NCBI GenBank assembly: GCA_028284775.1
Contig: JANQRB010000009.1
Coordinates: forward strand, 1-64,000
Origin: Candidatus Kapaibacterium sp.
Lineage (GTDB): Bacteria; Bacteroidota; Ignavibacteria; Kapaibacteriales; UBA7675
Direction of reading: 5' to 3'
Length of the DNA stretch: 64,000 nt
The position numbers were made by a program, and so were the translations under genes. Every line of letters begins with the position of its first letter. Position 1 is the first letter of the stretch. The notes under the pieces were generated by a model that was not told the DNA's origin, ran no database searches, and saw only the letters and a list, made by a program, of their open reading frames with translations. This document shows, piece after piece, positions 43,771 to 52,214 of the stretch.

Positions 43771-45162
43771 ATGAAGCGAAGATGCTTGAAGCGATTCCTA
43801 CTCATAGTTTATCTCGCTTTGCTTCCGTGCTTGCTAACTGGATGTTTCATTATTGATTGGTTTTCGGGCGATGAAAATTGGGCCGGCGAAATCGGAGCCA
43901 GAGTGGAAGCCATGGGGATCGATCGTTATGACGGCAGCCTGCACGATATTGCCTATCTCGAAGTGAAGGAAATGAATTCACCCTACATGATACCGCTCGT
44001 ACCGATCATATACTTCGAATCAAACACAGCTGAAATTCCTTCGCGATATCATCTGTTAAGCTCGGCTGCCGACGCGGCATCGTACAAACTTCCTTCTTAC
44101 AGCAAACCCGATCCGCTGTCGGCCTATTACGAAATATTAAACGTGATCGGCCAGCGTATGACTCAGCAGCCGTCCGCGACGCTGCATATCCTGGGTTGTA
44201 ATGACGGGCAGGAGGAAGGAGGAATCGCCTTGTCGCGCAGTCGGGCGGAATCTGTACGCGATTATTTAACGAGCATCTGGTCTGTCGCAGCAGCGCGTCT
44301 CACAGTCGATGCGCGCAACCTGCCGGCCAATGAATCGAAGACGAGCTCCAGGAATGCAAGAGATATCCAGGATGCCCGCGAGGAAAACAGGCGGGTAGAG
44401 CTGAGCTCAGAGAGCTTGCGCATAATCGAACCGATTGCTATGAATCAGATTTACAAAACGCTTCAATATCCCACGATTCAATTTCACTTTGGCGAAACTG
44501 TTTTCAGGGATTCAATTTCAGCGAAGAACGATAGCATCAAAGACTGGGAGCTCCGCATCAGCATTGAAGATGAGTCTATTCGTACCATTCGTATGCCGGG
44601 CAAACCCTTGCAGCACGTGCCCTATGATTGGAACCTGCAAGACGATTACGAGTCGATTCCCGAGCACGATGTCGCAATCAGGTATGAATTGACGGTTCGT
44701 GACCACAGGAATGTTCACGGCCGGGATTCGGGTACTATTCCGCTCAAGTACTACACATTAAGTGAAAAGACACCGACGCAATTTCTGGATAATTTCAAGA
44801 TTTATCGCTACCATCTCAATGTCTTTGGCTTTGGCGAAAAAGAGCTCGATCCTTATAACCGCAAGATATTCGAATACATCATTTCAAAAGAAGCCGATTT
44901 CACGCTTGCCAATGCCGACATCTTTGTTTACGGTTATACCGACCGCATTGGCTCGGAGGAATACAACAAAAATCTATCGCAGAAGCGCGCCGACAATGTT
45001 GCCGAACGACTGAAAAAACATCACAATAAAATGAAGATAATCGCAAAAGGATTTGGCGAGCCCGATCCGGACTTCCCCAAGATCGATAATTCCGTTCCCG
45101 AAGGACGATCGTATTCAAGGACGGTGGTTATTGAAGTCTGGGATCCGATTGTCGTGCAATAA
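43771..45162 (+). CDS. OmpA-family lipoprotein with two peptidoglycan-binding-like domains
   Basis: 463 residues from the ATG at 43771 (AGGAG seven bases upstream). A lipobox (LLTGC) after a hydrophobic leader marks a lipoprotein. Domain 1 (about 70-215) contains PTILYFESNTAEI-type sequence and LGCNDGQEEGGIALSRSRAESVRDYLTS. The C-terminal domain (about 345-460) has the standard OmpA_C signature GYTDRIGSEEYNKNLSQKRADNVAERL and final GFGEPDPD. Peptidoglycan binding by the C-terminal domain is expected; the first domain is a divergent copy. Together with the next gene it may hold the machine to the wall and outer membrane, in the position of TssJ-type lipoproteins. Confidence 0.82.
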   Translation: MKRRCLKRFLLIVYLALLPCLLTGCFIIDWFSGDENWAGEIGARVEAMGIDRYDGSLHDIAYLEVKEMNSPYMIPLVPIIYFESNTAEIPSRYHLLSSAADAASYKLPSYSKPDPLSAYYEILNVIGQRMTQQPSATLHILGCNDGQEEGGIALSRSRAESVRDYLTSIWSVAAARLTVDARNLPANESKTSSRNARDIQDAREENRRVELSSESLRIIEPIAMNQIYKTLQYPTIQFHFGETVFRDSISAKNDSIKDWELRISIEDESIRTIRMPGKPLQHVPYDWNLQDDYESIPEHDVAIRYELTVRDHRNVHGRDSGTIPLKYYTLSEKTPTQFLDNFKIYRYHLNVFGFGEKELDPYNRKIFEYIISKEADFTLANADIFVYGYTDRIGSEEYNKNLSQKRADNVAERLKKHHNKMKIIAKGFGEPDPDFPKIDNSVPEGRSYSRTVVIEVWDPIVVQ

Positions 45163-45227
45163 ACATTCGCCAGCGAACCACGGGTGTCGGCGTCAGGAAT
45201 TTAATCCAACCATGTTATAGAGGGTCG

Positions 45228-47213
45228 ATGGACCGGATTGGAAATCAAAAACTGCACATGCTGCGATTCTTCTTGAGTTTCATTGCGCTGTGTTTACTGT
45301 CTTTTGGCCCATCGGCCCAAAGCGCGAAGCCGTCGGGATTTAACAAGGGGGCGGCCGAGGGCTCGGAGAGCTACCTGGGTCTGTTCGGCGGTGTCGATCT
45401 CGCCACTGCTTACGCAGTGGACTTTGCGCGGCTGCCGGGCACATCATCCAATGCCACAGAGCTCTTCACAAGTGATGGCGGTACCGGTTACGCTTTTGGC
45501 GCTCTGTACCAATTTCCCCTGAACCTGACTGCATTCGGCGAGCAATTTCCCGCGAACGGGTTTGCCCTGCAGTTACGGGCCGGAATGACCTTCCTGCGTG
45601 CGGAGATGAGCAGCCGCGAACAGGCGCTGCCCTCGATCGATAACGACAATAATCTGATTTGGGTCACCTTCGAGCATTCACTTGAAAGCGAGCTGAGTAT
45701 TTTCGCAATCGAGCCGCGCATCCTGCTGCGGCCTTTCTTATCACCGCTGGCGCTGCATGCCGGCTTCAACCTGGGCCTGATCACTTCGTCGTCCTACCGG
45801 CAGACGGAAAGCATCGCATCACCGGAACTGATTTACTATTACGATCCGCCGCGGGAAGAAATTCTCGGCCGCAGGCTGCCGGGCGCAAGCGGCTCGATCG
45901 AAGACATAGCCGCCCTCTACGGCGCACTGGAACTCGCAGTTTCTTACGATTTCTCCTTTGATTGGCACACGGCGCTTTTTAAGTCATTCGAGCTGACGCC
46001 GGAGCTTTCGTTCCGCAGCAATATCAGCAGCTTCCTGAAAGAGAAGTCATGGAGCGTCTCCGGTCTGCGCGCCAACGTGATTGTTAAGATTCCCTTGAAG
46101 CCCGCGCCGCCGCCGCTGCCGATGATGGCGGTGGAGCTCTTTGGCCTGGGGATTGACGGCAGCGAACTGGCGAATCCGACAGTCGAAATTCGACGTAGTG
46201 AGACAACTCATGTGTGGTCCCTATTGCCCTATGTCTTCTTTGACTACAAAGACAGTGATCTGGATTTCTACAGCCTCCTCACACGCGCCGAGCGCTTTAG
46301 CTACGAGCTTCCCTTTGAGGGGCGGCGTAACCTGCCTGCATCCACGCAGGACATGTACATCGACGTCCTTAACATAATTGCCAAACGACTGTTAAAGCAT
46401 CCCGGGGTCCACATCAGCCTGAGCGCCGGATCAGCATCCGGTAAAGAGGGCGAGCCACTGGCCAGGGCGCGTATGAAAGCCGTGCGCAACTATCTGAGCA
46501 GTGTCTGGGGCATTGCCGAAGATCGCGTTGCAATGAATTTGAACCCGCTTCCCTTCGAAGCAATAGACAATGCGCCCAAAGCCATTGAGCGTTCTGTGGA
46601 AATCACGGCGGATAATCCGACGATCCTGGCGCCTGTGCGCTGGAAAGAGCGTATGACGGACTCGGTCAAACCGCAGATGATTCTGGCGCGCATTGTTAAT
46701 GCCCCGGATAAATCCGCGCCGAGAGTCGAAGTTGGAAGTCACAACGACCAAAACAAATATTTCACCATTCCAGTGACGGATGTCAGCCGGACCGAGAAAA
46801 GCTTTCGGGTGCCGTCAAATCTTGCGCCGAAGGTTGAATCAATCCCGGTCTACGTTGATATACTCGATGATTATACTCATTTGCCGGTAAGATTCAGCAA
46901 CAGCGACAGCAGCGTAACGGCCTGGAAGGGAATACTGCCCGATGCTCTCCGCAAGGGTATATTAACGGAACGCGACATTGCCTTCCTGCAAAATGTTAAG
47001 CAGCTTATCGGCCGGGACGCGCAGTTGCTCATGCGCTATGCGGCGGATATGTACTCACCGGCGACAGTGGATGCGATTCGTGCCGCGCTGGACGTCGATA
47101 TCGACCGCTGGCGCGCAATAGCGACGGATCCCGCCACCGACCGATCGACCCTCGGAGCGCGTGGGTTCTATTTCAGGGCTGAACTAAGTATTGAAATAAA
47201 AAGGCCGCAATAA
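45228..47213 (+). CDS. Outer-membrane-like protein with OmpA-like domain
   Basis: 661 residues; signal peptide (leader from MLRFFLSFIALCLLSF to SAQSAK). Residues about 40-300 alternate short beta strands like an outer-membrane barrel (SYLGLFGGVDLATAYAVDFARL, GYAFGALYQFPLNL, LQLRAGMTFLRAEM). A second part (about 340-460) resembles domain 1 of the neighbouring lipoprotein: VLNIIAKRLLKHPGVHISLSAGSASGKEGEPLARARMKAVRNYLSSVWGI aligns with its ILNVIGQRM...LGCNDGQEEGG...SVRDYLTSIW. The two genes are therefore related by duplication. A C-terminal domain of unknown function follows. The ribosome site AGAGGG lies only three bases from the ATG. Confidence 0.75.
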   Translation: MDRIGNQKLHMLRFFLSFIALCLLSFGPSAQSAKPSGFNKGAAEGSESYLGLFGGVDLATAYAVDFARLPGTSSNATELFTSDGGTGYAFGALYQFPLNLTAFGEQFPANGFALQLRAGMTFLRAEMSSREQALPSIDNDNNLIWVTFEHSLESELSIFAIEPRILLRPFLSPLALHAGFNLGLITSSSYRQTESIASPELIYYYDPPREEILGRRLPGASGSIEDIAALYGALELAVSYDFSFDWHTALFKSFELTPELSFRSNISSFLKEKSWSVSGLRANVIVKIPLKPAPPPLPMMAVELFGLGIDGSELANPTVEIRRSETTHVWSLLPYVFFDYKDSDLDFYSLLTRAERFSYELPFEGRRNLPASTQDMYIDVLNIIAKRLLKHPGVHISLSAGSASGKEGEPLARARMKAVRNYLSSVWGIAEDRVAMNLNPLPFEAIDNAPKAIERSVEITADNPTILAPVRWKERMTDSVKPQMILARIVNAPDKSAPRVEVGSHNDQNKYFTIPVTDVSRTEKSFRVPSNLAPKVESIPVYVDILDDYTHLPVRFSNSDSSVTAWKGILPDALRKGILTERDIAFLQNVKQLIGRDAQLLMRYAADMYSPATVDAIRAALDVDIDRWRAIATDPATDRSTLGARGFYFRAELSIEIKRPQ

Positions 47214-47223
47214 GAGGTATCCG

Positions 47224-48387
47224 ATGAAATTACATTCAATCTTGCTATCAATTCTCTTAACATTTGCGGCCTGCCAACTGTGCAGGGCTCAAAGCGGTAT
47301 TCCGCGTGTGATCGGCTATCAGGGCGTTATCCTGAACGATGACGGTACGCCGTTGACGGATGGTGTCGAGCGCTTCCGCTTCAGTTTGCATACAGCAGCG
47401 ACCGGCGGTACACTGGTCTGGTCGGAATCCAAAGACTTGATGATTGAAAACGGCCTGTTCGCCACGATGCTGGGCTCGACTGTTCCAATCGATTTGGCGC
47501 AAACACCATTTAATGCAGCCTATTATTTGGAGATTCAATTGCCCGATGCCGGCAAAATCCTGCCACGAATCGAAATCGCCAGCGTGGCCTACAGCCTGCG
47601 CTCCGCGGTGGCCGACTCCGCCCGGCATGCGTACCAGGCGCTGACGGCCCTTAACGCGCAGTTTGCGCAATCGGCCCTCAGAGCGGATTCCGCTGCTGTT
47701 GCCGACGAAGCGGTCATAGCAGATTCCGCACGTGTTGCGGGTCTTGTCGAATCGCAACATGGCGGAGTTAGGCTGCCTCCGGGCTGTATCCTGGCCTATG
47801 GCGGCGCGATCGCGAGCATTCCACCGGGTTGGATGTTGTGCGACGGCCGTGTGCTTGACTCGGCCGACTATCCGGCTCTCTTTGCTGTATTGGCTGATTC
47901 CTGGGGTGGGCAACAGATCGCTGACTCGCGCTTTTTCAACTTGCCGGACTTGCGAGGGAGATTTATTCGCGGCGTCGATGGCGGCGCCGGCATCGACCCC
48001 GATGCCGCGGATCGTCGGGCCAGTAACACAAATGGGAATGCCGGCGATGCCGTTGGCTCACTGCAAGGCGATACGTTAAAGTCGCATTCCCATGCTACGC
48101 AAGGATTGAGCGTTCGCCGTGGCGGCCTTCACGATCATGGCGGATCGAACGACAAAATCAAACTAAATGCAGGCTGGACACTTGTCTCGGGCGTCAATGC
48201 CGGTTTGTCGAAAGTTGCCATACCCTCGCCCATGTTTGGATCGACGCTTACCGAATTCGAAGCCAACCTGCTGGAAGGCGATGTCGGCGAACACTCGCAC
48301 ACTATCGTCGGCGAGCTCGACGCCACGGGCGGCGCCGAAACGCGTCCGCTTAACGCATCTGTTAATTTCATCATCAAGGTTGAATGA
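47224..48387 (+). CDS. Secreted tail-collar/fibre protein with YQG domain
   Basis: 387 residues; GAGG seven bases before the ATG and a signal peptide ending near CRAQS. Residues about 30-130 form the same YQG domain as in the 27794 protein (VIGYQGVILNDDGTPLTDGVERFRFSL...LVWSES...GLFATML...IASVAYSLRSA). After a heptad-like stretch (ADSAAVADEAVIADSARVAG) comes a phage tail-collar domain (about 180-387): PPGWMLCDGRVL, NLPDLRGRFIRGVDGG, GDTLKSHSHATQG, GAETRPLNASVNFIIKVE. In T4 and related phages this domain is part of the short tail fibre. Having a Sec signal makes it a surface fibre, not a cytoplasmic tail part. It overlaps the next gene by 4 bases. Confidence 0.85.
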   Translation: MKLHSILLSILLTFAACQLCRAQSGIPRVIGYQGVILNDDGTPLTDGVERFRFSLHTAATGGTLVWSESKDLMIENGLFATMLGSTVPIDLAQTPFNAAYYLEIQLPDAGKILPRIEIASVAYSLRSAVADSARHAYQALTALNAQFAQSALRADSAAVADEAVIADSARVAGLVESQHGGVRLPPGCILAYGGAIASIPPGWMLCDGRVLDSADYPALFAVLADSWGGQQIADSRFFNLPDLRGRFIRGVDGGAGIDPDAADRRASNTNGNAGDAVGSLQGDTLKSHSHATQGLSVRRGGLHDHGGSNDKIKLNAGWTLVSGVNAGLSKVAIPSPMFGSTLTEFEANLLEGDVGEHSHTIVGELDATGGAETRPLNASVNFIIKVE

Positions 48388-49907
48388 TGTTGGACCGGAT
48401 CGCCATACTCATTTTATTGCAGATCCTGGCTGTTGTCAGCGCCTCGTCGCAGGCAAACCGTCTCTTGCACTCTTCCTTTGATCCCGGCTATGTTAATACG
48501 ACGGTCACAGGCTGTCGCATACTTGGCGGAATGTATCCGGCCGATTCTAGCTCCGGTGCGGCCGTGCGGCTGAAAAGCGGCGCCGTTCCACAATTGCTGC
48601 TGCCGCGCATCACGATTACCAACAAGTCTGATTTGCAAAATTCGACGATTCGCGCCGGCGACGAAATCAGTATTCGCGTTGCGGCACTCGACGGCGCCGG
48701 CGACGATGCTTTTCAGTATGTCTGGACCAAAAACGGCAGTGTCGTCGGACAAACGGCTGAGCGAGTGTTAAAGGATGTGATCGAAGGCGACGCGAAATAT
48801 GTCGTCACCGCCCGGCGCGGCTATGCCGAGGGACGTCTGGTTTTTGCGAATCGTGATTCATTGATCGTACACGTTGACGATGGAGCGATTCGCTTGCTCC
48901 CCGCAGTGCTTTTTTTCAGCGGAATTGCGATTACGTCCAGCAGCCGCGCCTGCATTCAACTGACCAACGCGTCAGGAGGGGATTTACTGCTTCGAGCGCC
49001 GCGCTTCATAGACGGAGATTCATCCCGGTTCCGGATTGTCGCCGCGCCGGAATCGGGCGCCTTACTTAGAGACGGCGAAAGCGAGGCGGTCACAATCGAA
49101 TTCACGCCGGCGGAGGCCGGAAGCTATACGGCCAATCTGATACTTGACTATGAATCTCAAGCCGAATTACGCTCCGAACTGCTGCGGTTGCAAGGGCTGG
49201 GCCGCCCGCTGCCGCAGCCGGCCGTCCGCTGCGGCATAGGCTTAACAGCCGCGCCGGAATCGGCAAGACCCGGCGATACCGTGGCCGTCAGGATCGATCT
49301 GAGCGAAATGGAAAATTTCGACCCGCAAATCACACGAGGGCTCCGGCTTAGTTTTCAGATCGATCCGCGCGTTCTCCACCTCCTGGATTCACCGGATCCG
49401 CGCTTTAAGCTGACCAGCGAACTGCTCAATCTGCGCAGCATGAAAGTGACGCTCGAACAAAACTTCACAGCCGACCAGTCGGAGTTCTGTACCGAGGTCT
49501 TCTTTCTCGCGCTGCTGCGTGAAGCGCAGCATAGCGACATCATTATTAACAATGTGAACTGGTTCGGCCAGGACGTCGATGTCCTGCAATTGCACGATAC
49601 GCGTTTTGACCTTCAAACAGATCGGTTTCTGACAATTCCGACAGCCGGAGTCGCCATCCTCGGCATCCGCCCCAACCCGGCCCGCGGCGCTGCGGAGGTT
49701 GAGATTGAAGTGCATGTCGCGGGAAGGGCGGAGCTGATGCTGGTGGACGTGTTCGGACGGGTGGTGTTGAAGCTTGACGATCGGTGGTATGAGAGGGGAC
49801 AATACATTGTTGCGGCAGATTTTGGGCGGACTGTTTCAGGTGCATATTCACTGGTTGCCAAAAGCAATGTAGTATCGAACAGTATAAATGTAGTCTTGTT
49901 GCGATAG
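48384..49907 (+). CDS. T9SS-sorted protein with Ig-like/ASH and cohesin-like segments
   Basis: 507 residues; the ATG overlaps the previous stop. Signal peptide ends near ASSQA. The N-terminal half has Ig-like strands, then an ASH/Hydin-type repeat (GESEAVTIEFTPAEAGSYTANLIL at about 240). The cohesin-like part (PGDTVAVRIDLSEME...LRLSFQIDPRVLHLLDS) matches the 29980 protein. The end is a sorting domain (IRPNPARGAAEVEIEV..., GAYSLVAKSN). It is the larger paralog of the 29980 gene and has the same relation to an upstream fibre gene. Confidence 0.8.
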   Translation: MMLDRIAILILLQILAVVSASSQANRLLHSSFDPGYVNTTVTGCRILGGMYPADSSSGAAVRLKSGAVPQLLLPRITITNKSDLQNSTIRAGDEISIRVAALDGAGDDAFQYVWTKNGSVVGQTAERVLKDVIEGDAKYVVTARRGYAEGRLVFANRDSLIVHVDDGAIRLLPAVLFFSGIAITSSSRACIQLTNASGGDLLLRAPRFIDGDSSRFRIVAAPESGALLRDGESEAVTIEFTPAEAGSYTANLILDYESQAELRSELLRLQGLGRPLPQPAVRCGIGLTAAPESARPGDTVAVRIDLSEMENFDPQITRGLRLSFQIDPRVLHLLDSPDPRFKLTSELLNLRSMKVTLEQNFTADQSEFCTEVFFLALLREAQHSDIIINNVNWFGQDVDVLQLHDTRFDLQTDRFLTIPTAGVAILGIRPNPARGAAEVEIEVHVAGRAELMLVDVFGRVVLKLDDRWYERGQYIVAADFGRTVSGAYSLVAKSNVVSNSINVVLLR

Positions 49908-50117
49908 AGTAAGAATTGGAAATTGCTGTGAATGAAACAGTATCGCTGCCAGAGAACGAAGCCCGGACGGTGTGTTTGAAATTAAGCAAAGGGAATTGTT
50001 GAAATATCCTATGATATTTAGCGATTTGATTGAAGTCCGGTCATATTCTTCAATCGAGCTCAAAGTTAAGCGCTATCAGTTTTCAACAGCCTGGAAGTTT
50101 TCGCGGGAGACAATGCG

Positions 50118-50477
50118 GTGCTGATAATAACTCAAAAACAATTAGATGTCATTTCGCAAAGCCAAAGTGACTCGGTCATTGTACGATTGAAGCGATACCT
50201 CTCCCGCAGCGACTTCCCGTCATCAAATATCAACAAGATAGCTGACCTGGAAGCCTTTGTTCGAATCGCTGTCAAGAGAGCAAAAATGTACGACGTTGTT
50301 GCTGAAAATGACGTCAGGTTGTTCATAGTTTGTATGCTTTTTCTCGGTCAGGAATTTGACACTGACGGACGTTTCGCCTGGGCAAAACAAACTCTCTCTT
50401 CCAGGAAACTGGATGGACCGGAAAAAATGGAGAAGATAAGCGATTATTTACTCTTTGAAACAGAGGAAGCAATGTGA
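50118..50477 (+). CDS. Small T6SS-associated protein, possible effector chaperone
   Basis: 119 residues with a GTG start and GGGAG about ten bases upstream. The pattern FVRIAVKRAKMYDVVAENDVRLFIVCMLFLGQEFDTDGRFAWAKQTL matches a small family often encoded directly upstream of T6SS effectors, in which R-x-Y-x-x-x-x-x-x-D-V-x-x-F and L-G-x-x-F-D-x-D-x-x-x-x-W-A are conserved. I know no proven function; a chaperone or adaptor role is inferred from position. Its ATG-TGA end overlaps the start of the metallopeptidase gene. Confidence 0.65.
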   Translation: MLIITQKQLDVISQSQSDSVIVRLKRYLSRSDFPSSNINKIADLEAFVRIAVKRAKMYDVVAENDVRLFIVCMLFLGQEFDTDGRFAWAKQTLSSRKLDGPEKMEKISDYLLFETEEAM

Positions 50478-51355
50478 GTTCTCGTCGACCGAAACGTCCA
50501 CTCAACAAGGATGCGGTAAAGTCAGCAAACGCGGCGATCTGGAGGCGATTTCCCGAGCTGAAGGGTCGCAAGCTAACAATGGATCCCAAAGACCAGGTCT
50601 ATCGTAAGCAGTGGATGGATGAATATCTGGCGGCTGGTGGCGAACTGGAAAATCCGGATGACAATGGTTCTGATACGAAGGTGGTGCAAGCTTGCGAAAA
50701 ATCACCGCCAAAAATATTTAAGCCCAAGTTGATCGAAAATGGCGCCGACATTATTACAAAATCTGCTTTATACAAAGACTGTTCCAAAGATATTAAAGGC
50801 AAAATTAACAGCAAAAAGTTTAATGAATCAGAGCAAAAACTGATTGCTGAAGTGCTGGACAAGTATGCCGCACTTTTGAAGTGCAAGGACCACCCGCTAA
50901 AGGCTATCGGAAGGACGGATAGAGCGATAACCAAGAATGGTACTTGCGTTGATGAAAGCAAAACTATGGGCGAGTGGTTTGCGGATAAAGGAGCTTTAAT
51001 ATTAACCGATTCGGCAAATAATACAATTGACTTCAAAGATGAGTCAACACAATTCAAAGGTACTCTGGCACATGAAATTTCACATGCGCTGATGAATAAA
51101 TACGACCCCAGAACTTGTAAATCTTATTCAAGCATTACCGAAAATCCCTTGATGAAGGAATTCATGAATGCTGCTGGTTGGAGTAAGAAAGGGACCATCC
51201 TGAAGGATAAGAGCTCTGCACCAACGAATTATGCCAAAACTAGTCCCGAGGAAGATTTAGCTGAATCGTCTATGTTGTTTTTGTATAACTCCGATGCACT
51301 CAAAAAAAAATCGCCGGCCAGATACAAATTTTTGAAGAAGCTGTTTGGAGATTAG
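50474..51355 (+). CDS. Zincin metallopeptidase, candidate T6SS effector
   Basis: 293 residues with a GTG start that overlaps the preceding stop. No signal peptide. The zinc motif HExxH is present as AHEISHALMNKY (His at about 199 and 203). The downstream segment APTNYAKTSPEEDLAESSMLFLY carries the candidate third ligand, a Glu in EDLAES, as in toxin-type gluzincins. The N-terminal 90 residues are basic and rich in Lys/Pro, possibly a loading region. Active-site residues are intact, so an enzyme is likely; the substrate is unknown. Small helper upstream and exported small protein downstream give the classical effector cassette layout, next to the VgrG/PAAR machine. Confidence 0.72.
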   Translation: MSSRRPKRPLNKDAVKSANAAIWRRFPELKGRKLTMDPKDQVYRKQWMDEYLAAGGELENPDDNGSDTKVVQACEKSPPKIFKPKLIENGADIITKSALYKDCSKDIKGKINSKKFNESEQKLIAEVLDKYAALLKCKDHPLKAIGRTDRAITKNGTCVDESKTMGEWFADKGALILTDSANNTIDFKDESTQFKGTLAHEISHALMNKYDPRTCKSYSSITENPLMKEFMNAAGWSKKGTILKDKSSAPTNYAKTSPEEDLAESSMLFLYNSDALKKKSPARYKFLKKLFGD

Positions 51356-51368
51356 AATTGAAAAATTT

Positions 51369-51887
51369 ATGTTTTGCAGGCTAATGAAAATCATTCTGAT
51401 TGTGCATCTCATATTAATAGTCGCGCCATTTGGGCGTTTGGATGATGCTATGAATAAGCAATGGAATAATGTGCAGTTTGGTGCAACGACAGTTCAGGAC
51501 ATTAAAAACGAATTTGGTCAGCCGGATGAAGTAATTGATAGTATGAATTACGCATCATTGGAAAATGCCCTGTATATGTCTTATGACAATCCTTCTGTTG
51601 AATTTTTCTTCGTGGTGGGCAAAGTGGTACTGATTCGGGTTGAGGCAGACGCAGAGAGTCAGTATCCTTTAACTCGGCTGGATTGGCAGGAAACAGTCGG
51701 TTCTCCAAATAAGATCTTGGCCAGCAAGCGGGGAAAAAACAGTAGAATAATGGTATATGATAAAGAGGGTTTGGCAGCATCATTTGATGATTATGGAAAT
51801 CTCTTGACTGTCGACCTGTTTAAACCTAACTCCTCAAAACCGTATGAAGAACTATTTTACGAAAAACCACCGGTATTTGTTAAATGA
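51369..51887 (+). CDS. Exported small protein, candidate immunity protein
   Basis: 172 residues from the ATG at 51369; the ATG at 51384 would also start directly with the signal peptide (MKIILIVHLILIVAP). The frame is open from 51345 and overlaps the metallopeptidase end. The mature part is beta-rich with a repeated pattern (VQDIKNEFGQPDEVID and LDWQETVGSPNKILA), like SmpA/BamE or immunity proteins built of two similar halves. Periplasmic location is what an immunity protein against a T6SS-delivered periplasmic enzyme would need. Pairing is inferred from position only. Confidence 0.6.
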   Translation: MFCRLMKIILIVHLILIVAPFGRLDDAMNKQWNNVQFGATTVQDIKNEFGQPDEVIDSMNYASLENALYMSYDNPSVEFFFVVGKVVLIRVEADAESQYPLTRLDWQETVGSPNKILASKRGKNSRIMVYDKEGLAASFDDYGNLLTVDLFKPNSSKPYEELFYEKPPVFVK

Positions 51888-52214
51888 ACTGTGTCTGAAA
51901 GAGAATCCCTGACATGCTGAAATTTGTCCGCCTTCAAATCGAATTATTTGCTTAGTGTTACCGGAATTAGTTTTGAGTTGATAGAATAGGTAAACGAAGC
52001 TGGTGAATCCGGCTTAAGCTTGATAAATCAATCGTATCAAACCGTGATCGCCTCGCGAGGGAGTGAGACTGTCCCCGAATATACAGTAGATCGCTATCGT
52101 CTTCCGCGAAAGTAAAACTCAAAGAAACAGCGCTGAAGGATCGAATCCGAAGCGTCCCTTGGTCGCTCAGCTCGCTCCCGCGATCCAGGGAATCATCAAG
52201 AGTCCCGACACTGC
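51888..52214. other. Convergent intergenic region
   Basis: Between the plus-strand cargo cassette and the minus-strand gene at 52215. No gene and no clear hairpin terminator noticed. Confidence 0.4.

Noticed and set aside
21365..49907. Reading the central block as a prophage or extracellular contractile injection system
   Set aside because: TssE-F-G-K, PAAR, DUF4123 adaptor and a ClpV-like ATPase point to T6SS. No capsid, terminase, integrase or lysis genes are present, and the collar and fibre proteins carry Sec signals.
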